Notes under the pieces: model-generated
Databases searched by the model: none
What the model was told of the DNA's origin: nothing
Seen by the model: the letters and a program-made list of their open reading frames with translations, nothing else
Source: Takakia lepidozioides
Lineage: Eukaryota > Streptophyta > Takakiopsida > Takakiales > Takakiaceae
NCBI GenBank assembly: GCA_030704615.1
Contig: CM060734.1
Location: forward strand, 29,032,042 to 29,096,041
Direction of reading: 5' to 3'
Length of the DNA: 64,000 nt
In this document: piece after piece, positions 33,292-43,458 of the stretch
Layout: every line of letters starts with the position of its first letter
Numbering within the stretch: the stretch's first letter is position 1
Position numbers and translations under genes: made by a program

Positions 33292-36055
33292 CCAAGGCAT
33301 GGCCAACCGGCTTCAGCGGCTAGAGCAGAGGTTGGCTGCCATGGCTACAGCTCAGGTGGTACCGGCTCTAAGGCCGGATGGTCCACCTCCTGCTCCTGAG
33401 GGAGGAGATATGGGAGGCATGGGATTCATGTGTGGAGCAGCACTACCACTAGTGCAGGTGGAGTCTGCTGTAGCCATGACTCGAGGAGCAGCACGAGTTC
33501 CTGAGCCACGAGGTGCAGAGGTGGAGTTGGATCCACAGCGTGGGGAGGCAAGCCGTCAGGCTAGGCTTCCTCAGTCATTCACATTGGCGGAGACAGTGTC
33601 GACGCCATCCATGGCACCTAGTTCTCGCCCGACGGTTACCGAGGCGGAGGTTACTATGCCATTGGGGAGAGCTACACGGGTAGCACCACTACCTAGTGTT
33701 GCCAAGGCTACGGCAGCGAGTGTGCTGCTAAGACCGGCCACATCTGTGTGCCAGGCTCCATTGTTCTCGGCTACCATGATTGCGACGCCGGGGGTAAGAC
33801 CAGCTGAGGTATTCAGGCTGGCAGCTACACTCTGTGAGAGTGGGGAGGTTACTTCATCTTCTGCGGAGATAGTGGGAGGTGTAGTGCCGGAGGGATCCTC
33901 GGATTTGAGGGTCAAGACTGCCACGGCGGCGCCATGGCAAGCTGCAGCTGCCAGGTTGATGGAGCTGCCAGCTAGGCCAGCCATTGAGCGCGCCATGGTG
34001 ACACCTGGAGTTGTCATGTTAGACAACCAGGATGACATTTTTTGTTTGAGTGGACCGGCAGGCAAGAGGTACCGGCCACTGCGGGTTTTGTTGGACTCGG
34101 GAGCTCAGCCATTGATGCTGGGCAGAGCTGCTATTGCAGGCTTGGGCCTCACGGAGGCGGATATGGAGCCTTGTCCGTTCCAGATACAGACGTCTCTGGG
34201 AGGATTGGAGCAGGCTCGGGGCATGACACGGCGTGAGTTGGCTATCAGACTACGGCCGGATCACCCTACAGATGGCTCAGTGATGCGAGCCAAGGCCATT
34301 GTGACAGACGCAGTCTCATACGATGTCCTGGTTGGTGGGGCAGTGTTGTACCCCATGGGCTTCACCCTGGATTTTTGGGAGGAGTCAGCTTCCTATAGGC
34401 CTGCATGGCAGTCAGGGGAGGGCCGGCGTGTGCAGCTTCCTGTGACGTTCATAGGAGGAGTTGCGGTTGCCCAACGAGGCAAGATGCCGACACTAGCAGC
34501 ATTCACAGCGGCAGTGAGTTGGCCTAGAGAGTTGCTTGAGGGCAATGCTCATTCAGAGGATGTACCACCTCCGGGAGAGCAGGATGACATGTATGGTATG
34601 GCGGAGTTGCCTACCATGGTTGCTCAGACTCCATTGTGGGGCACGAGCAAGGATTTGCAGCGGGATGCTGATCGACGGGTGCAACAAGCCTGGGTGGAGG
34701 CTTTTGTACCGTCAGGAGAGGAGGAGAGTGTGGGGATTGCACCAGGACCACCTCAATTGTCTCCATTGGACACCACACCTATTGTGTGGCAGTATCCGGA
34801 TGAAGGCATTTGTCTTCTGGACTTGTTTGGCGGGATCAGCACCGGATTGGCTGCTGTGTTACAAGCAGGTGTACGAGTTCGGCGTTACCTGTATGTGGAG
34901 AGGGATGAGACTGCACGACGCGTTTCACTTCGCCATGTTGCTCAGTTGGTGCAGCGGTACCCTGAATTGTTGTCGGTGTCTGCAATTCGTGGATATCAGC
35001 AGGCCTTGCCAGCAGACATTTCGTTGCTGGGGGCGCAGGATTTGGAGCGGGTTGGCTCCATTGATCTAGTAGTGGCAGGTTGGCCCTACCAAGGGCATTC
35101 ATCAGCCGGGCATGGCAATGGATTGCGAGACTCGAGGTCGGGTCTGTTTTGGGAGATGGTGCGGGTTTTGCGCCACTTGCAGCTTCATCAAGCTGTATCT
35201 CCAGCATACATCTTGGAGAATGTGCCACTGATGGGCGATTCTCGGGCCAGGGTGATGGCCAGTGTGCATCAAGTCCGGTTGTGGCTTGGGTCAGCAGTGT
35301 TGCTGGATGTAGCTACAGTGGGGTCACGGGCTCATCGTCCACGGCTATGGTGGACCAACTTGATGCCACCCGCATTGCTCAAGCGTGCATTTGATGGGGT
35401 GCAGCAGTTAGCACATCTCACAGTGGATAACATTCTGGACACAGGGAGGCAGTCTCAGCGTGTGAGACACGATGACCGTTCGCCTTTGGCAGTGGTCAAC
35501 AAGGTGGGTCAACCACGAGCAGCATTACCTACACTGCTCAGCTTCCCAGGATCGCATGCTTTCCGGGATAATGGACCTGGCCTCCTGTGGGATGCTCAGT
35601 TGCAGCAGTTAGTGGAGCCTAATGCTGACGAGCGTGAGCGGGCAATGGGTTTTACCACAGGAACCACGGCGGTGTCGTCTCTTTCTGAGGCATCACGTCG
35701 TCAAGTGTTGGGGCAAGCAATGGATCTCAATTGCTTGACCTGGATTATCAGCTTGGCTCTGGCTGAGCAACGCAGAGTGCGGAGTACACTTCCCTCAATG
35801 GTCTCTCTGCCTACCGAGACGGTACATGCAGTGAGTGGGGGCGAGCATGTGAGGACCACGGGGTGCATGCATCCATGGCACACATGGGAGGTGCTCGAGG
35901 TTCAGAGAGAGTTGGCAGCCAAGGCGGCTGTGATGGATGGGGTTGGGGATTCTTCTCGGGTGGAGGAGGTCCTCAAGGATGAGATGATGGGGCAGGATGA
36001 GGCCTTGTCATTGACTGAGCAGGCAGGGAGTACTGCTCAAGAGGTTGCAACATAG
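33190..36055 (+). CDS. Protease plus C5-cytosine DNA methyltransferase of gypsy element
   Basis: An RG-rich start is followed by a long Ala/Pro-rich linker, then an aspartic protease signature LLDSGAQPLML near 34090. From about 34805 a C5 DNA methyltransferase follows: motif I LLDLFGGISTGL (34812), motif IV region VVAGWPYQGHS (35070), motif VI ENVPLMGDSR (35215), motif VIII GSRAHRPRLWW (35325), and C-terminal motifs MGFTTGTT and VLGQAMDLNCL. The catalytic Cys of PCQ is Tyr here (TAC at 35087-35089); the second copy has TGC. This copy is therefore predicted inactive. Family role: methylate cytosine in DNA, possibly the element's own copies. The frame ends at a TAG followed by CAA CCA and runs on in frame into RT. 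Confidence 0.85.
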
Positions 36056-36061
36056 CAACCA
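36053..36061 (+). promoter_or_regulatory. Readthrough-type stop TAG-CAA-CCA between methyltransferase and RT
   Basis: The upstream and RT frames are the same. The stop and next six bases fit the known leaky context UAG-CAR-YYA. The other copy has the identical nine bases at 61945-61953 (minus). Conservation in two independently decaying copies supports function. Confidence 0.7.
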
Positions 36062-36994
36062 CTCGACGCGTCCTCTACCTCTAAGCCCACTGGACTTAAG
36101 GTTGCAGTTACGGAGGACAATTGGGAGCCTGACATTGGACCCATTGTCACCGGAGGAGAGAGACAACGTATACGGCGGTTCCTGAGGGCTTACAGGAATT
36201 GCTTTGCCTTCAGTTTGAAGGACTTGGGAGCATTGAAGGGTCAAGAGATCCGTATTGAGTTGGCCACTGACACGCCAATCTTTCGGAGACCCTATAGATA
36301 CAGTGACATGGAGAGGTCTTTGATTCAGATGAGGACTCAAGATCTCTGGGAGGCATGTTTGGTGGAGCTCTCTGGTGGAGAGTATGCTTCAGCCACAGTG
36401 ATGCCAGCCAAGAAGGATGTCTATGGCAATTGGACGGAGAGACGTATGTGCGGTGATTACCGGCCTGTAAATCGTCAGACCAAGTTCGATAAGTATGCCA
36501 TGCCAACACCAGAGGAGATCTTTGATGCCATCGGGCATGCTAAGGCCTTTAGCACTTTGGATTTACGATCCGGATATTACCAGTTGCCAATCAAGGAGGC
36601 GGACAAGCAGAAGACGACATTCTGGGGGATCAATGAGCACGGCAAGGATTGCCTATATCAGTGGCGGTTCTTACCATTTGGGCTTAAGAATGCTCTTGCA
36701 GAGTTTCAGAGAGTCATGGATAGGATTCTAGCAGGGGTGGACTTTGCTCGGTGCTACATAGATGACATCATCATCTTTAGTGTTACGATGGAGGAGCATG
36801 AGAGACACCTTCAGGTGGTATTGGAGCGCTTGAGAGCGCACGGATTGAAGTTGCATCCGGGGAAGTGCAAGTTTTTCCACAACCAGATTGAGTATCTGGG
36901 TCACATGATATATCCTGGAGGATTGGGGGTACAGCAGACTAAGGTAGAGGCCATTGCACAAATTCCACGCCCCACGGATGTGAGCCGAGTTTGA
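36056..36994 (+). CDS. pol: Reverse transcriptase of gypsy element (premature TGA)
   Basis: In frame with the preceding ORF across TAG. RT landmarks: RRMCGDYRPVNRQT, LDLRSGYYQL, QWRFLPFGLKNALAEFQ and the catalytic CYIDDIIIF near 36750, then YLGHMI. It stops at TGA (36992-36994) after DVSRV. The second copy has CGA there and continues into RAFMGLANYYRRFV, so this is a derived CpG-type C-to-T nonsense change. Makes cDNA from element RNA. Confidence 0.9.
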   Translation, partial: QPLDASSTSKPTGLKVAVTEDNWEPDIGPIVTGGERQRIRRFLRAYRNCFAFSLKDLGALKGQEIRIELATDTPIFRRPYRYSDMERSLIQMRTQDLWEACLVELSGGEYASATVMPAKKDVYGNWTERRMCGDYRPVNRQTKFDKYAMPTPEEIFDAIGHAKAFSTLDLRSGYYQLPIKEADKQKTTFWGINEHGKDCLYQWRFLPFGLKNALAEFQRVMDRILAGVDFARCYIDDIIIFSVTMEEHERHLQVVLERLRAHGLKLHPGKCKFFHNQIEYLGHMIYPGGLGVQQTKVEAIAQIPRPTDVSRV

Positions 36995-38382
36995 GCTTTC
37001 ATGGGGTTGGCAAACTATTATAGACGGTTTGTCAAGGGATTTAGTACCATTGCAAAGGCTCTAACCAAGCTGACCAAGGTGGACCAGGAGTGGCAGTGGG
37101 AAGATGAGCAGAACGAGCTTTTCAAGAGCTCAAGGCGAGGTTGACCTCGGCGCCTATCCTGAGACGACCTATCAGGGGGCGTCCCTTTCAGCTGCATACG
37201 GATTGGAGCATGCTGGGGCTTGGAGCGGTGCTCACACAGGTGGATGATGAGGGAAGAGAGTTCGTAGTGGCTTATGCTAGCCGCTCGAACAACGCTGCAG
37301 AGGCTAAGTACAGCTCATATGAGGGAGAGTGCTTAGCTACAGTGTGGGCCGTGGCACACTTCAGGTGCTATCTATACGACAATCTTTTCACCCTTGTCAC
37401 GGATCACCAGCCACTCAAGTGGTTGATGGAGTCAGACAAGCTTACGGGGAAGCTTGCACGGTGGGCACTCATACTCCAGGAGTATGACTTTCAGGTTGTG
37501 CATCGACCAAGTTTGGTCAATCAAGATGCAGATGGATTGAGTCGCAATCCATGCATGAGCCAGCAAGATGACACAGGAGCTCGGTGGCATGGTGAGACGG
37601 ACGAGGAGATGGTGCCGGGATGGCACGCATCTGCATTTTTGTGTATCTTGGCATCGGGAAGTCAGGTTGGACCTACAACAGGGATGACTGTAGACGGAGT
37701 GTCTGAGGACCCTGAGGCTAGTGATGAGCCAGGTGGTGCCAGAGATATACACAAGGATTCGGCTGTGTTGGACTACCTCCGCACAGGAGACACGGCAGCC
37801 ACTGTGACTGCCAGGGAAAGGGATCGGATCCTGCAACGAGCCAAGAGGTTCAAGTGGGAGGGGATACACCTACTTCGAGTGTGGGAGGATGGTCGGGTGA
37901 GGATTGTGCCTCACCCCACACAGCGTGCACGGTTAGTGCGGCATGCCCATGAGGAGTTGGGGCATTTTGGAGTGCGACGCACTCACAGTTTACTGCAGGG
38001 GCAGTATTGGTGGCGTGGTATGCATACAGAGGTGCAACAGTTTGTGGCTAGGTGCATGGTGTGTGACAGGGTGCGTGCTTCATTCAACGCCCCTACACCA
38101 CAGTTGTATCCTTTACCTATCATGGGATTGGGCTACAGGTGGAGTCTTGACTTCGCAGGACCGTTGCCACTGACTGTGCGCCACCACAGATATGTGTTGG
38201 TGATGGTGGAGCACTTCTCCAAGTGGATTGAGTTGGTTCCATTGCCTGACAAGGCTAGTGAGGGGCTGCATATGCATTCTTGGATCGTGTGCTTAGCCGA
38301 TTTGGTGCTCCAGCTGAGGTACTCAGGGACCAAGGGAGAGAGTTCTTGGGGGAGTTTCAGGCTTTGTGTGATAAAGCCTTGA
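36995..38382 (+). CDS. pol: RNase H and integrase N-terminal/core regions of gypsy element
   Basis: After the TGA the RT connection domain continues, shifts by 1 nt near 37110, and enters RNase H (FQLHTDWSMLGLGAVLTQ; TDHQPLKWLM). Integrase follows: a zinc-binding HHCC region (HAHEELGHFGVRRTH ... CMVCDRV, near 37945-38075) and the first catalytic Asp in WSLDFAGPL (38149). The frame ends at 38382 because of a 1-nt change near 38270; the true continuation is the next ORF. Confidence 0.85.
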
Positions 38383-39188
38383 TAGACCACTGCACCACTT
38401 CTCGGGATCATCCTGAGGCCGATGGCTTAGCAGAGAGAGTTGTTCAGACGGTGAAGAGGGGTTTGCGCAAGTATGGCTTGCAGAAGGGACACCTAGGAGA
38501 TTGGGATCTTCAGGTTCTTTGGTTAGCCATGGGCTACAGGTTCAGCAAACAAGCATCACTTGCCTCCTTCTCACCATATTTCCTTCTCTTTGGCCGAGAG
38601 CCGGATTTGCCTGCAGCCATTCGTAGGGACACTGCTCAAGTCCTTAACCTTGACGATCCGGACGTGTGGGTACGTGCATGTGATCAGCGTGCAGAGTTGT
38701 TCAAGAAAGTCATGCCCATGGCTTTTGAGAACCTTGCCATTGCACAGCACCGTGATACGTTGAGGTATGCCACTATACGTGGTGGAGGATATCGTCCTGG
38801 GGTTCGGAGGTTTAGCCCTGGTGACTATGTTTATTTGCAGCAGACTGCTCCTACGACTCTGGATGTTACTGCAGGGCGTGTTATTCTGAGGGTTCGAGAG
38901 GTGTTGCCCTCAGGGGTCCTGATCTTAGAGGGTCGGGATGGCATGACTTGGAAAGACCATGTGCGTAATTGTGCGCCATGTCACCTTCCCAATGTCGATG
39001 GCAGAGTTGACCCAAACTTGGCAGTGGTACCTGCAGGTTTGAGGTGCATGCTCTGTGGGTCTGCCAAAGGGGCAGCCACCATGCTGGTGTGTGATCGATG
39101 CTCAAGGGGTTGGCATATAGGATGCTTGACACCACCTCTTGAGAAGGTTCCTAACGGAGATTGGTTGTGTCCACACTGCTTGGGATAG
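38270..39188 (+). CDS. pol: Integrase core (second part) and C-terminal PHD finger of gypsy element
   Basis: Continues the integrase core: second Asp in LRDQGREFLGEF (38328) and Glu in EADGLAERVVQ (38433). The C-terminal DNA-binding region includes PGDYVYLQQT. The protein then ends in a PHD finger from about 39046: CMLC, CDRC, GWHIGC and WLCPHC, a full C4HC3 set, where chromoviruses carry a chromodomain. PHD fingers often read histone H3 tails, so a role in choosing insertion sites is plausible but inferred. The finger is also present in the second copy. Confidence 0.85.
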
Positions 39189-39433
39189 TGGCAGTGGACA
39201 TGACTGGAGGCAGCTAACAAGACATGGGAGGCCAAGCTCATAGGAGTCAATACATGAGATCCCAAGCTCAAGTTCACAGGTTGCAAGACGGCGACTAACG
39301 ATGGGGCAACTCTTGCACCCGGCCTCTTGATCTATCGAGTTTGAGTGTAGTAGGGATAGTGGTGGAGGACTTAGTGAGGCTATGGTCACTATCACATCTT
39401 GTGGCTACCTGGACTTAGAGGGACCTAAGCACC

Positions 39434-39446
39434 AGCTAGGGGGGCG
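39434..39446 (+). promoter_or_regulatory. Polypurine tract of gypsy element
   Basis: AGCTAGGGGGGCG lies directly upstream of repeat B1. The other copy has the same tract (58660-58672, minus) directly upstream of its B-type repeat. It would prime plus-strand synthesis, marking B as the 3' repeat start. Confidence 0.7.
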
Positions 39447-40129
39447 ATTGTGTGGACTAGTGACTGCCATAGTGGGCAGCATAGTGGCAGCGTAGTGACT
39501 GACTAGTTGTAGCCTAGTGGTTGGACTAGTGGCTGGACTAGTGGTAGACTAGTGGTATACTAGTGTGGTGTGCACATGTGTTGTGTGGTTTTGGACAGCG
39601 ATGTAGTTGTGTAGCGATATGTATGCGCACGACAGCTGTCAAGTTATTTTACCACTAGTGTGAAACTAGCTAGGAAATAGCTAGCTTTTACATATTGACA
39701 TTTGGGATTGGCCCAAGTGTCAATCCAGGGGTCAAGGCAGATTTAGGCCCTGGAGTGGTTATCTTCACGGCAAGCGCGGGAGGCTCATCTTTCTCGAGTT
39801 GAGCCTCACCGCGCCTAGCTATGGCGCCGTAGTGTGGATTCCCCATGGCGTGGGGTGCACTTGGCTTGACTTGTATTTGAGTGATGAGGTTATATATGCA
39901 TGAGTTTATGCTTCAGCTTTGTGAGCTCGTATGAGCTTGTGCTTGTATTCTTCTTCTTTATCATTGTGTGGACTAGTGACTGCCATAGTGGGCAGCGTAG
40001 TGGCAGCCTAGTGACTGACTAGTTGTAGCCTAGTGGTTGGACTAGTGGTAGACTAGTGTGTGGTGTGCACATGTGTTGTGTGGTTTTGGACAGCGATGTA
40101 GTTGTGTAGCGATATGTATGCACACGACA
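39447..40129 (+). repeat. Terminal repeats B1 (39447-39636), A2 (39637-39963), B2 (39963-40129)
   Basis: B1 and B2 share ATTGTGTGGACTAGTGAC...CACGACA with small indels; A2 is a near-perfect copy of A1. The B1-A2 junction reads GACAGCTGTC, a perfect palindrome. The element ends at GACA and starts at TGTC, the two halves of that palindrome without GC. Confidence 0.85.
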
Positions 40130-40157
40130 TTCCAAAGCAAGAGGCATTGTAACTTAC

Positions 40158-41777
40158 GAGTTGATGTCTGCCATTGCCGCTTTGAGAAGACTGCGATCTT
40201 TGGGCCCCGCAACCTTGAGCACAACACACTCCACGGCGAAATGACAATCTAGGTCGTTGGGGTGGGCTTGGGCTATGTACTCCATCCATGCCAGGAGGCG
40301 ATGATTGCCGTACCACACGTAAAACATCATTCCGGACAAGTGCTGGAAAAGAAGATCAGTAGCAATCAATCTCTCGAACTTCTCATTTTGCCTTTGCCAA
40401 TGTGGACCCCATTTGTCCACCTCATTGGAAGTGTGGGCACGAGAAGCTCCGTGGTCGTTCTCCATGGAAACGTAAAACGTGGCAGACCCCATTCGATATC
40501 CCTCCCGGAAAGAGAATTTCAGCTTATCGATATCGACTAGGAGGGCAGGTCTCACCACCTGCAATGAAACCAAGCGGCAAAGGGGAATCCGAAGCTTGGG
40601 CGGGTACACCATGCCCCCCAGGACCCTGTCAATGTTGCTGTGGGTTGCCTCCAACATCTTGGCAGCGGCCAACTTCATATCCGCCTCCGACATGACGTCT
40701 GTTGCAGAGGGGTTCTCCGGCAGCCCACCCGGACCGCCAAATCCAGCCTGTATGCTCCGGGTTTGGGGCCTGGGGATGTCCGGGAGGATGTCATCCTGGT
40801 CTGAAAGCTCCCTCTCGTCGTCCTCAACATGGTCAACCACCGCCGGAAGTACCTCGAGCACTCCCCGACTTCACCTCGAACTTCCACAATCCGTGCTCTT
40901 TGTGGTGTTCTTTCCCCTCCTCCAGTCTCCACCGTATGGGTAATTTGGTGGGCTGCTCCCACCCGCGATGGTGTAACCGGTGTGTACTGCCCGTTTGTGG
41001 TGTCTTGGAGGGATCCACTATCTTTGTGCGTCCCTCGCTTACATGGGCATCTGTCATTTCGACACCCCTGGCCTCTTCAGTGGCCTTTTCTCTTGCCTCC
41101 TGGCTAGCCTTCTGTCTCGCTTGTTCTTTTGCCCTCTCTTTTGCTCTCTCACGGGCCTTCTGTTTCTTACTAGGGGTAGCAGCAGGGGAGGCCTCCAGGA
41201 CAACCACCTTTGATTGAGGCGAACTGACACCCTCGCGCGCCCTGCTCACTCCCCCCTCTGCAGCCCGTGACGGCTCTCTCGCCGGGGATTGCATGTGTTT
41301 GGCTTTCTTCTTCTTCTTTGCGTGGGCCGGCCCTACTGCATGTGCATCAACTTCCTCCATTGCCGGATCTGCTGTCCTCATCCGACGCCCTTCACCTGCC
41401 ATGCCGCCTGCACCAACCTCCCCAATGCCTATTCTGTCGTACTCTTGCTGCAGGTCCTCCCGTCCACCAACAAAAGGATTTAGTTTGCCCTCCCGCCCCA
41501 AGTTGGGCGATCCAAACATGCGATGAGTAGCGGCTTTTGGAGTGACTGCTCGAGTAGTTGGAGCTGTCGATGATACCACCAGCGTGTCGGGCTCGTCGTC
41601 ACTCTGTCGTCCCCAACAATCGTGAGAACCAACATCGCAATGAAAACCACCATCGCAACGAGCATCGCAATCACCATCGCAACAATCGTGGAACAACAAT
41701 GAAAACAAACCCAAGCAATCCCTAAGAATCACATGCAGAAGCAGCCTTTTCCAGAGCTGCCGGCTTTGCACACACAT
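40158..41777 (-). CDS. Gene A, 5' exons: basic N-terminus and ParB-like region
   Basis: The upstream ORF (to 40833) has an Ala/Lys/Arg/Glu-rich low-complexity N-terminus; its first exon probably starts after an acceptor near 41610. A 1-nt change or small intron near 40850 leads to the next ORF (40861-40158), ending at a GTAAGT donor. This region includes LVDIDKLKFSF, then MMFYVWYGNHRLLAWMEY, and (after the intron with the retroelement) VTENAFIATNLSH. The GNHR-type loop and following helix resemble ParB/Spo0J-like nuclease domains (DGxxR). In bacteria and phages such domains are often fused N-terminal to N4/N6 methyltransferases, the same order as here. The ParB call is tentative. Confidence 0.5.
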
Positions 41778-42635
41778 TGCAAACTAAGGTTCACTCAACC
41801 AGTAACTTGCTGAAATCAACATGAAAATTTAAGGACGATTTCGATAAGACGGAAAAAGAGGGTGAAATGTTTTGAAGGCACTTATCTGCCCAGACAATCT
41901 TCTCAGCTCAGCATGGATTTCCTTAATTCTAGGATGCAACCTGTCATCTACAGCGAAAGTGTGCACCCTGTTGCAAATCTCAATGCAGCAACGACCTGGC
42001 TCTAACCCCTCTGACCTTCATCATTCTTCTCACCAACTCCTGCTTTTGCAACGACCTGGCTCTTTTCTAACCCCTCGGACCTTGATCATTCATCTCACCA
42101 ACTTGTGCTTTTGCGATGCAACCATGCACTTCCAGGGCTGCCAGGCTGAAGATGCCAAAACAAACAAACAAAAAGAGAGGAAGACCGCACATGTTACACA
42201 AAGCGAAAGAGGAAGGGGCTTGCTTGAGAGTGCTCGGCTTCAGTTGGCGCGGGCTGTGAGCAAGACAATGGGATCTCCTGCTGGAGCTTCAGTTTGGCCA
42301 TGCAAGAGGTTGGACGTCGCTCGTAGTACAAAGCCTTCAGCTTCCGCCGCGGTCTGGGTGTGAGGTTTCTCTCAGGAGAGCCACGCCCTTCTCCACGCGG
42401 CATAAGTCCCAGCAAAAGAAAAAATCTCCCGAGGTATGCGTGCGTACATGCCTCGAATGGAACTTCATCCAAGCGTCAGGTGTCGAAGGCGTATCCGGGA
42501 AGCAAGCGCGGAATCATTGTGGAACATCCGGTTCAAAACCGACGGCGGAGAACATTTAATGCGCAACTGCGCCATTAAATGTCGTAGGTATAGAGGTCGG
42601 CCACAGGCGCCGACAGGCCCACCCTCCCCCCGAGA
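41778..42635. other. Upstream of gene A, nothing firmly recognised
   Basis: Contains an imperfect duplication 'gcaacgacctggctctaacccct...catcattcttctcaccaact' (near 41985-42040 and 42045-42110). ORFs are not convincing. Probably the promoter or first-exon region of gene A, but no clear TATA box was identified. Confidence 0.35.
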
Positions 42636-43215
42636 CTTCATCGGTCGCCCGCTGGATGGAAAAAACAGCGCCGAATTTTCATCCAGCGGATGAAGTAGGA
42701 CGCAACATGGCCCTCCCTCCACCCGAGCCGTTCTCATCCACGAGACGCCGGATGGAAAGTCCATCCTGCAGGTAATTCGGAGCGCGGCCGGATGGGAAAC
42801 CGGCGCCGAATTTCCAACCTGCAGGTAATTCGGAGCGGGGCCGGATGGAAATCCGGTGCCAAATTTCCATCCTGCAGGCAAAAAATTCCAAGTTTAGTGT
42901 GTAACCAGTCAAAAAAACGCGAAAAACTTGATGCAACGACTAAAAATTGTTGAAGAAGGGCCGATACGGGCGTATGTGGATGGAAATTCGGCGCCGTTTT
43001 TCCATCCGGGGGATGTTCTCTGTCGGCCTCTCCCCCCGATACGACTTCATCCGGCCGGCCTCGGATGGAAATTCGGTGTCATTTTTCCTGCCTGAGGCTG
43101 ATCTCTGTCGGCCTGGTGTCGCCTCTCCCCTCGAGACGACTTCATCCGAACGGCCTCGGATGGAAATTCGGCGCCGTTTTTCCATCCGGGTGATGTTCTC
43201 TGGCAGGCTCGTGGG
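42636..43215. repeat. GGATGGAAATTCGGCGCC repeats upstream of gene A
   Basis: At least three units of about 85-95 bp start GGATGGAAATTCGG(C/T)G at 42978, about 43063 and about 43156, and related inverted units lie at 42750-42900. The core GGAAATTCGGCGCC is also the core of the 146-bp satellite in gene A's intron. Confidence 0.65.
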
Positions 43216-43458
43216 GCCGTCACCCTCTGATTTGACGCCATGTCGAATTAAATGTTGCCCCTCATTCCTAGGTACGGTTATATTAAATGTTGCTCTTTTC
43301 TTTGCCACTTGCCCGACCTTCGCTCGTGATACACGCGTTTCAAACTGAGACAGCAACAACACTTCCTCGCTCCGAGCTCCTCTCACTTCAGCTTCCCCAC
43401 ACTCCCCCCTCCCTGCGCACCCTGTCTTCTTCCTGGCAGCCCTTTCAATAGTCGGCGA

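Larger units (their letters stand above)
29076..40129 (+). mobile_element. Ty3/gypsy retrotransposon with C5 DNA methyltransferase and PHD finger, split repeats
   Basis: 11,054-bp element inserted in an intron of gene A, antisense to it. Order: 5' repeat, long leader, Gag with two zinc knuckles, aspartic protease, C5 cytosine methyltransferase, TAG, reverse transcriptase, RNase H, integrase (HHCC and D,D,E), PHD finger, polypurine tract, terminal repeats. Domain order RT-RH-IN marks Ty3/gypsy. Terminal repeats are arranged A1 (29076-29402), internal, B1 (39447-39636), A2 (39637-39963), B2 (39963-40129) rather than as two ordinary LTRs. A1 and A2 differ at about one base of 327, so the insertion is young, yet a CGA-to-TGA stop in RT and a Cys-to-Tyr change in the methyltransferase disable it. 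A second copy lies at 58574-64000. Confidence 0.9.

Noticed and set aside
29076-39963. Ordinary pair of 327-bp LTRs
   Set aside because: The sequences outside this pair share no target duplication, and the polypurine tract lies before repeat B, not before the second A. Boundaries at 29076 and 40129 with TTCC fit better.
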